Below, in pieces: positions 1-6,499 of a stretch of DNA of 6,853 nucleotides (the stretch's first letter is position 1; each line of letters opens with the position of its first letter). The stretch lies in the NCBI GenBank assembly GCA_018694455.1, contig JABHNP010000192.1:1-6853 (forward strand). The letters are read 5' to 3'. The notes beneath the pieces were generated by a model. That model was not told where the DNA came from. It worked only from the letters and a program-made list of their open reading frames with translations, and did not search any database. Both the position numbers and the translations under genes were made by a program. Source of the stretch: Planctomycetaceae bacterium (GTDB lineage: Bacteria > Planctomycetota > Planctomycetia > Pirellulales > UBA1268).

Positions 1-2582
1 AGCGGCCAAGTTGCCAAGGAGACGGGGCTTTCATGCCCCAAAATAGTCCAGAGCTCTTCTGCCAGATGAGGCGCAAAAGGAGAAAGCGTAGCAACGAAAA
101 TAGAAAGCATTTCTCGCGGTCGCTCTTGAAGTGGTGTCGCAAAGTTTACAAACTCCATCATCTTCGCTATTGCAGTGTTGAATGATAATGATTGAATATC
201 TGCCGTAACCTTATCCAGCATACGATGCATGACTCGCATCTGTTCGTCCGTGGGCTTACCTTTTGTTACCTGCGGAGCAACACGGACTTCTTGAGATCCT
301 TCGTCAACGATGAGCCTCCAGCAACGATCAAGAAAGCTCCGGACCCCTCCAACGCCAGAAGTACTCCACGGCTTTGTTGCCTCAAGAGGCCCCATGAACA
401 TCTCATACAGCCGCAAGGAATCTGCTCCAAATTCCTGAACAATTTCATCCGGGTTTACAACATTGCCTCGGCTTTTGGACATTTTATGTGCTCGGCTGTC
501 GACCCGTACTTCCGGTGCATCCCGCAGCACAAAGAACTCTCCCTGCTTCTCAACATGTTCCGAAGAAACTTTCATCGGGGTATCCAAACGACTTTGCTGA
601 CCAGCTGATACCCAACCGCCCGAACTAGATCGATACCCCGTAAACTCAACTTCGCCTAGGATCATACCTTGGTTAACCAACCGAGCGAATGGTTCTACTG
701 TGGAAACAAACCCTCGGTCGAAGAGCACTTTGTGCCAGAAACGGCTATAAAGCAGATGAAGAACAGCGTGCTCAGCACCGCCTACATAGAGGTCAACGGG
801 CATCCAAGCTTTCTCGATTTCTGGATCAATAAATTGTTCTTTGTTTGCAGGATCAAGAAACCGTAGGTAATACCAGCAAGAGCCCGCCCATTGCGGCATT
901 GTATTTGTTTCTCGACGGTATTTCTTACCGTCACGTTCTAGATACAACCAGTCATCATCCGCACGAGAAAGCGGGGGATCCGGAGTCTTTCCGGGCCGGA
1001 AGTCGCTGAGTTTAGGAAGCGGCACCGGCAACTCCTGCGGTTCAAGTGCTCGAACGACACCGGTCGGCTGCCCCAACTCATCAAGCTCGTGCAAGATAGG
1101 AAACGGCTCGCCCCAAAATCTTTGCCGACTGAAAAGCCAATCTCGCAATTTATAGTTCGTAGCAGGACTTCCAAGACCCATTTCAAGTAAGTCTATAGCC
1201 ACTTTTTCAATAAACACTTCACTATCCATACCTGTATACGAGCCCGAAGCGATTGACTTTCCGTAGCCGGTAAAAACATTGCTGCCTCCACCATCAACCT
1301 CACCCTCAACTACTGGAATAATTCTCAGATTGAATGCCTCGGCGAACTCGAAGTCTCTACTGTCATGGGCGGGCACCGACATGATCGCACCTGTGCCATA
1401 TGACGCCAGCACATAATCTGCAACCCAAATCGGCACACGTTCACTTGTCAACGGATGTACACAATACGAACCTGTAAAAACACCTGTTTTTTCTTGTGAT
1501 AAATCTGTTCTATCAAGATCACTTTTACGACTCGCTACTTCACAGTAGTCATTAACAACATCTGCCTGAGCAGGATGAGTTATCTGACTTCGTAATGGAT
1601 GTTCTGGAGCAATGACCATACAGCTCACACCAAACAATGTATCCGGCCGTGTTGTATAAATCCGAAGACAGTCATTTGCTGCATGTGCGGGATACCCTTT
1701 TTCCTGACGACGCATTTTCCATGTCACAAAGGCATCATCTATTTCTTTCTCTGATGCGCCCTGCACTGGCAAGAAAAAGTCGACCTCAGCACCCGTACTA
1801 CGTCCAATCCAGTCTCTTTGTAGCTTTTTAATACTTTCCGGCCAATCAAGACTTTCTAGCTCTGATCCAAGTCGATCTGCATATGCTGTGATTCGCAGCA
1901 TCCATTGCCGAAGTGGAAGACGAATAACAGGATGTCCACCTCGTTCACTAATTCCACCTATAACTTCTTCATTCGCAAGCACGGTACCAAGTTCCGAACA
2001 CCAGTTCACCGGCGCTTCTGACTGATATGCGAGACGATGGGAATCCCGGTAAGCACCAACGGACACTTCACCTAATTCCTGAATTTCATCAGGTATCTTT
2101 AATTCCGAGATTGGCCGGCCCTGTTGCCGATGAGAATCAAACCATGTGTCATAAAGAACCAAAAAAATCCATTGTGTCCAACGAACAAATTCCGGATCTG
2201 TCGTTGAAACTTCTCGCTCCCAATCGTAACTAAAACCCAGCATTTGTAATTGCCGTCGGAAAGTGGCTGTATTCTTCTCAGTACTCTCTCGCGGGGGCGT
2301 ACCGGTACGAATTGCATGCTCTTCAGCCGGCAGGCCGAAAGCATCGAACCCCATAGGATGAATGACACTAGTGCCCCGCATTCGTTCAAAACGACTCACA
2401 ATATCTGTCGCTGTGTAACCCTCTGGATGACCAACATGCAACCCGTCACCACTGGGATACGGAAACATATCGAGTATAAAAGCCTTCTTACCACGTGGAA
2501 GACGAGGTGAACGAAATGTTTTCTGCTCAGCCCACCAGTTTTGCCATTTTGGTTCTATAACAGACGGGTTGTATTTTGGCAT
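1..2582 (-). CDS. leuS: Leucyl-tRNA synthetase, 3' end cut by window edge
   Basis: Class I aminoacyl-tRNA synthetase that charges tRNA-Leu with leucine in the cytoplasm. The minus frame is open from ATG (2582-2580) for 860 codons and runs off the window without a stop. The HIGH motif is at residues 41-52 (PYPSGDGLHVGH). The CP1 editing domain shows TTRPDTLFG at 310-318 and SVPAHDSRDFEF from 402, with the editing aspartate as D407 or D410. KMSKS is at 700-704, followed by the anticodon-binding helices; the sequence ends just after the SPFAPHLAEELW segment. By comparison with the family, about 75-95 C-terminal residues lie outside the window. An insertion of roughly 35 residues (about 148-181) relative to E. 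coli LeuRS, and a zinc-knuckle region lacking the usual cysteine pair, resemble planctomycete LeuRS. No clear Shine-Dalgarno precedes the ATG. The gene is divergent from the operon at 2747. Confidence 0.97.
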   Translation of the reverse strand, partial: MPKYNPSVIEPKWQNWWAEQKTFRSPRLPRGKKAFILDMFPYPSGDGLHVGHPEGYTATDIVSRFERMRGTSVIHPMGFDAFGLPAEEHAIRTGTPPRESTEKNTATFRRQLQMLGFSYDWEREVSTTDPEFVRWTQWIFLVLYDTWFDSHRQQGRPISELKIPDEIQELGEVSVGAYRDSHRLAYQSEAPVNWCSELGTVLANEEVIGGISERGGHPVIRLPLRQWMLRITAYADRLGSELESLDWPESIKKLQRDWIGRSTGAEVDFFLPVQGASEKEIDDAFVTWKMRRQEKGYPAHAANDCLRIYTTRPDTLFGVSCMVIAPEHPLRSQITHPAQADVVNDYCEVASRKSDLDRTDLSQEKTGVFTGSYCVHPLTSERVPIWVADYVLASYGTGAIMSVPAHDSRDFEFAEAFNLRIIPVVEGEVDGGGSNVFTGYGKSIASGSYTGMDSEVFIEKVAIDLLEMGLGSPATNYKLRDWLFSRQRFWGEPFPILHELDELGQPTGVVRALEPQELPVPLPKLSDFRPGKTPDPPLSRADDDWLYLERDGKKYRRETNTMPQWAGSCWYYLRFLDPANKEQFIDPEIEKAWMPVDLYVGGAEHAVLHLLYSRFWHKVLFDRGFVSTVEPFARLVNQGMILGEVEFTGYRSSSGGWVSAGQQSRLDTPMKVSSEHVEKQGEFFVLRDAPEVRVDSRAHKMSKSRGNVVNPDEIVQEFGADSLRLYEMFMGPLEATKPWSTSGVGGVRSFLDRCWRLIVDEGSQEVRVAPQVTKGKPTDEQMRVMHRMLDKVTADIQSLSFNTAIAKMMEFVNFATPLQERPREMLSIFVATLSPFAPHLAEELWTILGHESPVSLATWP

Positions 2583-2746
2583 TAGTCAAACAACGCTATT
2601 GGTTTAAGGGGTGTATGATGTTTCTGAGTTACACTTCGTTGAGTCTAATAGACCGAATAGTTCCGACAACGCTTCAACAAGAGTTTCGGGCTAGGCAACG
2701 AAACACAAAGGTTTATGGAAAACATGCATTTAAGGAGACAACACCG
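2583..2746. promoter_or_regulatory. Divergent intergenic control region (leuS / acyl synthetase operon)
   Basis: This 164-bp gap separates the leuS start from the preferred TTG start of the plus-strand operon, so it should carry both promoters. On the minus strand, a weak sigma70-like pair can be drawn for leuS: TTGTCG (complement of 2664-2669) and TAGACT (complement of 2642-2647) with a 16-bp spacer, about 60 bp before the start. Each hexamer matches consensus at only four of six positions. I see no convincing plus-strand promoter and no T-box-like leader or strong hairpin. If the operon gene instead starts at ATG 2618, the gap shrinks to 35 bp and most of this stretch is coding. Confidence 0.4.
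2732..2737 (+). promoter_or_regulatory. Shine-Dalgarno site deciding the TTG start at 2747
   Basis: AAGGAG lies 9 nt before an in-frame TTG at 2747. The competing upstream site, AAGGGG at 2606-2611, lies 3 nt before ATG 2615 and 6 nt before ATG 2618. The AAGGAG core matches the one that precedes the next gene, and the TTG start places about 22 residues ahead of the recognisable enzyme domain, so I prefer it. Confidence 0.55.
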
Positions 2747-4408
2747 TTGAATCGTGAGACCACTCCTGAACTAACAAAAAAAACATCTAATGATGAGCCA
2801 GAGGACACCTCTCTAATACTCCACTATCAACTACTCAAAAGCCTGCGTGCTGCTGGGCAGCGTTTTAAAATGGCTGACTCCCTTGGCACGCGACTTACCG
2901 GGCGCCAACTTCTTACTCGCATTCTAGCAGCAAGACTTGTGCTTGAAAAAACACTTGGCCCCGAGGAGAAGCGTGTCGGCATTCTGCTTCCTCCTACTGC
3001 TGGTGCCGCAATAGTCAACGCTGCACTTACTCTCATGGGCCGTGTTACGGTGAATTTGAATTACACGTCTTCTCAATCAATACTTGAAACCTGTATTGAG
3101 CGGGCCGGTATTGAACATGTCATTTCAAGCCCAACATTTTTAACTCGGGTAAACCTCGATGCTGGCAAGCTTCTCCTCGACGCGGCCGAATTGCGAAAAA
3201 AACTGACCGTAGGCCAAAAGATTCAGGCCTGGTCAGAAGCTAATATCATCCCACTGACACTATTAGCACGTCGCCTTCGGTTAGAAAATGTTCGGCCCAA
3301 TGATACTCTCACCATTATCTTTACTTCAGGATCAACCGGTGATCCAAAAGGAGTTGTTCTCAGTATTGAAAATGTTGGGAGTAATGTGCGAGCAATCTCT
3401 GATTTACTTCACCTATCACCTACTGACACTGCGCTAGGTGTCCTGCCTTTCTTTCATTCATACGGTTATACAACTGCCTTATGGGTGCCGCTTACTCTTG
3501 AACCTGCAGTTGTGTACCACACAAACCCTCTTGATGCGAAAGTTGTCGGAAAACTTGCAAGAGACAATCATGCCACGGTACTCATGGCAACGCCTACATT
3601 TCTTCGAACCTATATTCGTGGCACTGAACCAGATGCGCTTTCAACGCTCGAGGTTGTTTTTGGTGCTGCAGAAAAACTGACACTCGATGTCACTGATGCA
3701 TTTGAAAAGAAATTTGGGGTTCGACCCTATGAAGCGTATGGTGCAACTGAACTTTCTCCCTTGGTTGCAGTAAACGTTCCTCCCACAAGGCATGTACCAG
3801 GCAAAGCAATCGATGCACGAGAAGGCACTGTTGGAAAGCCGATACTCGGGTGCACCGCCAAGATTACCGACCGAGAGGGCGCTCATGAACTTCCATTGGG
3901 CGAAGAAGGCCTTTTGTGGATTAAGGGTCCTAACGTTATGCAGGGCTACCTTGATCGTGAAGACCTCACTCGGCAAGTTGTATGCGATGGCTGGTACCGA
4001 ACTGGTGACATAGCAAAACTCGACGCAGATGGCTTCATCACAATCACCGGTCGTCAAAGTCGATTTTCTAAAATTGGTGGTGAAATGGTGCCTCACATGA
4101 TCATCGAAGATTCTATCAATAAGATCCTAGGGGCAACCGATGGGGATCCGCTCGTTGTAGTCACTTCAGTTCCACATTCAAAAAAAGGTGAGCGGCTTAT
4201 TGTCCTTTCACTGCAACGTTCTATCGACGTTAAAAAAATCTGTCGTGAACTCACTCACATGGGACTTCCAAATCTCTGGATTCCATCCGTTGAGAGTTTT
4301 GCTGAAATTGAAGAATTACCTGTGCTTGGTTCCGGAAAAATTGACTTAAGAAAAATCAATGAAATAGCAAAGGAGAAATTTTGTGACAACTCACGCACCC
4401 AAGAGTGA
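2747..4408 (+). CDS. Acyl-ACP/acyl-CoA synthetase-like AMP-binding enzyme (Aas synthetase-domain type)
   Basis: ANL-superfamily enzyme expected to activate a carboxylate, probably a fatty acid, with ATP to an acyl-AMP and pass it to a thiol (ACP or CoA). From the TTG start it has 553 residues. The phosphate loop TSGSTGDPKG is at 193-202, FFHSYG at 235-240, YGATELSP at 331-338, TGD at 419-421, the hinge segment GRQSRFSKIGGE at 435-446, and the likely catalytic lysine is K531 in GSGKIDL. SRFSKIGGEMVPH and GLPNLWIP are, from memory, characteristic of the synthetase half of Aas (2-acyl-GPE acyltransferase/acyl-ACP synthetase). The PlsC and LplT-like halves found in Aas fusions are absent, and no signal peptide or clear membrane span is seen, so it is probably cytoplasmic. 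The frame stays open upstream; ATG 2618 would give 596 residues. Its last 26 bp overlap the next gene. The substrate is not determined; a fatty-acyl-CoA ligase role is the main alternative. Confidence 0.9.
   Translation: MNRETTPELTKKTSNDEPEDTSLILHYQLLKSLRAAGQRFKMADSLGTRLTGRQLLTRILAARLVLEKTLGPEEKRVGILLPPTAGAAIVNAALTLMGRVTVNLNYTSSQSILETCIERAGIEHVISSPTFLTRVNLDAGKLLLDAAELRKKLTVGQKIQAWSEANIIPLTLLARRLRLENVRPNDTLTIIFTSGSTGDPKGVVLSIENVGSNVRAISDLLHLSPTDTALGVLPFFHSYGYTTALWVPLTLEPAVVYHTNPLDAKVVGKLARDNHATVLMATPTFLRTYIRGTEPDALSTLEVVFGAAEKLTLDVTDAFEKKFGVRPYEAYGATELSPLVAVNVPPTRHVPGKAIDAREGTVGKPILGCTAKITDREGAHELPLGEEGLLWIKGPNVMQGYLDREDLTRQVVCDGWYRTGDIAKLDADGFITITGRQSRFSKIGGEMVPHMIIEDSINKILGATDGDPLVVVTSVPHSKKGERLIVLSLQRSIDVKKICRELTHMGLPNLWIPSVESFAEIEELPVLGSGKIDLRKINEIAKEKFCDNSRTQE
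4370..4375 (+). promoter_or_regulatory. Shine-Dalgarno site for the GH2-like gene
   Basis: AAGGAG lies 7 nt before the GTG start at 4383, inside the 3' end of the preceding gene. It supports GTG over the in-frame ATG at 4434, which has no comparable site, and suggests translational coupling through the 26-bp overlap. Confidence 0.7.
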
Positions 4409-5414
4409 AAGTTGCCAAAACATCTCACAGCAAATGCGATTCAGGACAATTCTAGGAAAAGCTGGGGACTTTAGAGCTGATGTATTTTTTCAGTTTATTT
4501 TTCCAAGACTTGCTGACATGGAGATGCCGCTAACGGTTGACGGTTTTCTCACTGGCCCAACATCAACGTGTGCAAGCACGCTTCCTGTTCATCAGAGTAT
4601 CAAAACATACTCCCAAGAGGTGGTTGGTAGTACTATTGAACTCACTGGGCATTCTGTCCTCACAGAGCCTGCATTCTGGACACCAAACCTGCCCATGCTC
4701 TACGCCATGAAATGCAGGATCATGTCTTCAACGAGAGAGGTTGCTTCACTCCATAAGACTATTGGTCTTCGTCGACTAGGAATTCGCAATCACTCTTTAT
4801 GGCTTGATGGTCATCGATTTGTTATTCGTGGCATTACCTGCGGCAAGGTTGACAGCGCATCATTTGAACAACGGGTTTTGACAGCGAAAGAACAGAACAC
4901 TACAGAAATAATTGACTTGACCTCAGATGGCTTCTTTTCATGCGGAGAGCTGTCCAAATTAGACAGACACTTGCAAAGATCCGATGAAAATGGACGGCCA
5001 ACTATTATTCGTGTCCACCCGGAAACACGGCCCTCTGCCATGCCAGACATTCTCTGTAAACTCGCCAATCATCCGTCTGTAGTCATAACAGTCATCCCTC
5101 CTTCACTTCTGACAGTCTCAGAAGATTTTTCTACTTTTAAGGGCACCATGCTTTTTGCGAAGGAGATCTCCAGCAAAAGTGCACCACCGAAATTACCAAG
5201 CGGTGTTGACATTGCAATTCTCCAGATCACCGACTCTGAACCTGACGCATCGTGGAAAACTCCTCCCTCCTACCCAACTATTGCCTGGAATAAAGAGATG
5301 CCGTCACAACGTCAAGAATGCGATCGATTTCAAGCTGTACTCGCACACTGGAGAACTTCTCCCGAAGGCCCGCCGTCTTCCTGGGACTGGGCTGGGTTTC
5401 TAGTAGGCAATTAA
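4383..5414 (+). CDS. GH2-like protein, probable catalytically inactive homologue
   Basis: A 343-residue protein of unknown function, starting at GTG. Residues 98-107 (FWTPNLPMLY) and 127-150 (IGLRRLGIR, then LWLDGHRFVIRG) match the junction in glycoside hydrolase family 2 between the immunoglobulin-like domain and the TIM barrel. The next part reads like the first barrel strands, including HPSVVI at 230-235, where active GH2 enzymes continue into WSLGNE with the acid/base glutamate. Here the stretch becomes TVIPPS, so neither the asparagine nor the glutamate is present, and I see no convincing nucleophile E(F/Y)G motif downstream. At 343 residues it is much shorter than typical GH2 enzymes (600-1000) and lacks the N-terminal sugar-binding domain. 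The C-terminus (CDRFQAVLAHW, then WDWAGFLVGN) looks conserved and resembles planctomycete proteins I recall. No signal peptide is seen, so it is likely cytoplasmic. A binding or scaffold role is inference; the GH2 relation is moderately sure. Confidence 0.75.
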   Translation: MTTHAPKSESCQNISQQMRFRTILGKAGDFRADVFFQFIFPRLADMEMPLTVDGFLTGPTSTCASTLPVHQSIKTYSQEVVGSTIELTGHSVLTEPAFWTPNLPMLYAMKCRIMSSTREVASLHKTIGLRRLGIRNHSLWLDGHRFVIRGITCGKVDSASFEQRVLTAKEQNTTEIIDLTSDGFFSCGELSKLDRHLQRSDENGRPTIIRVHPETRPSAMPDILCKLANHPSVVITVIPPSLLTVSEDFSTFKGTMLFAKEISSKSAPPKLPSGVDIAILQITDSEPDASWKTPPSYPTIAWNKEMPSQRQECDRFQAVLAHWRTSPEGPPSSWDWAGFLVGN

Positions 5415-5426
5415 GCAATTTCAATC

Positions 5427-6491
5427 ATGAACTTGAAACACATTAGCCATATGCACAATGAAACGAACTTTGATGAGATGCGTTTTGTTCGACAAATGCG
5501 ATACCACCAGCTAGGGACTGCCGGGCAACGGAAGTTATCCCAAGCTCACGCTGCGATTGTCGGATGTGGGGCTCTTGGAAGCGCAACAGCACTGTCACTC
5601 ACACGAGCCGGAATCGGCAAGCTCACGATCATTGATAGAGACGTGCCTGAGTGGAGCAACTTGCCTAGGCAATTCTTATTTTCTGAAAAAGATGTATATG
5701 ACGGCCTACCCAAAGCAATCATTGCAGAAAGCCGACTTAAGGAAATCGACAAAAATGTACAGGTAATTCCGCACGTAACTCATTTATCGAATCACAATAT
5801 TGCTGACTTGCTTTCCTCAGTCGATGTCATCGTTGACGGCACGGACAACTTTGAAACTCGTTTCCTATTAAATGACTTCTCCTGCCGAGAGAATATTCCC
5901 TGGATCTATGGCGGTGTCATCGGCGCAGAAGGCAGAGTCATGACGGTTGTACCCGGTACAACTGCATGTTTACGATGCCTTATCCCGGAACCTCCCGCGC
6001 CTGGCAGCCTGCCAACATGTGACACAGCTGGTGTTCTTGGGGCAGCAGTCATGGTAGTTGGTGGAGTGCAGACCGCAGAAACAATCAAAATAGTCGTCAA
6101 TCCTGTGCAGCAAGTCGAGAGTAGGCTCCTCGTATTCGACCTTTGGGATTTCTCTTGGAGGACTATCGATCTTAGCTCACTCTCGGAAACTGGTTGTTTA
6201 AGCTGCCGAGGTAAAGATCATCAATGGCTCAGCACCTCGGACTATCAAACAACTATTCTCTGCGGCCAAGATGCCGTACAGCTCTATCCGAATCAGCGAA
6301 CACCCAATCTACATAATATTGCAAAGCAACTAAGCTGTTTCGGTGCTGTAAAGGAAAACCAATGGCTTGTTCGGAGTGAAGTAGAACCAGGAATCGTAGT
6401 CTCTGTATTTGCAGATGGGAGGCTCATTGTTACCGGCACCCGAGATCCGTCTCGAGCCCGATCTATTGTGTCAAAAACTATTGGAATGTAA
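5427..6491 (+). CDS. ThiF/MoeB/HesA-family E1-like adenylyltransferase with C-terminal extension
   Basis: E1-superfamily enzyme expected to adenylate the C-terminal glycine of a ubiquitin-fold or sulfur-carrier protein (ThiS, MoaD or similar), as in thiamine, molybdopterin or cysteine pathways. The nucleotide-binding loop GCGALGS is at 46-52, the SNLPRQ arginine segment at 77-82 (families usually have SNLQRQ), K96 in PKA, and DGTDN at 137-141. Zinc cysteine pairs are C181/C184 and C257/C260. C198 in TCDTAGV corresponds to the candidate catalytic cysteine of ThiF and MoeB. After about residue 265 comes a further domain of about 90 residues containing CGQDAVQL and ending in DGRLIVTGTRDPSRAR; similar tails occur in some ThiF/HesA proteins, and it is not a clear rhodanese domain. 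The start is uncertain: ATG 5427 has no Shine-Dalgarno, and ATG 5478 would begin just before the conserved domain. It lies 12 bp after the GH2-like gene. The carrier partner is not encoded here. Confidence 0.92.
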   Translation: MNLKHISHMHNETNFDEMRFVRQMRYHQLGTAGQRKLSQAHAAIVGCGALGSATALSLTRAGIGKLTIIDRDVPEWSNLPRQFLFSEKDVYDGLPKAIIAESRLKEIDKNVQVIPHVTHLSNHNIADLLSSVDVIVDGTDNFETRFLLNDFSCRENIPWIYGGVIGAEGRVMTVVPGTTACLRCLIPEPPAPGSLPTCDTAGVLGAAVMVVGGVQTAETIKIVVNPVQQVESRLLVFDLWDFSWRTIDLSSLSETGCLSCRGKDHQWLSTSDYQTTILCGQDAVQLYPNQRTPNLHNIAKQLSCFGAVKENQWLVRSEVEPGIVVSVFADGRLIVTGTRDPSRARSIVSKTIGM

Positions 6492-6499
6492 CTGAAAAC

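Noticed and set aside
192..608. Plus-strand 138-residue open frame
   Set aside because: It lies wholly within leuS on the opposite strand, where the protein is continuous and recognisable (KMSKS region). Its own translation has no recognisable domain.
2099..2389. Minus-strand 96-residue open frame
   Set aside because: It is an out-of-frame reading of leuS on the same strand; the true frame encodes conserved LeuRS sequence throughout.
1..2582. Possible frameshift or broken leuS, given the many short overlapping frames
   Set aside because: Translating the minus strand by hand from 2582 gave exactly 860 sense codons with no stop and with motifs in the expected order, so the gene is intact as far as the window shows.
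2576..2614. TTG 2576 as the start of the AMP-binding enzyme
   Set aside because: It would overlap the leuS start codon on the other strand, has no Shine-Dalgarno, and leaves no room for either promoter.
3641..4096. Minus-strand 151-residue open frame
   Set aside because: It is antisense to the conserved core of the AMP-binding enzyme, including YGATEL and TGD, and its translation resembles no family I know.
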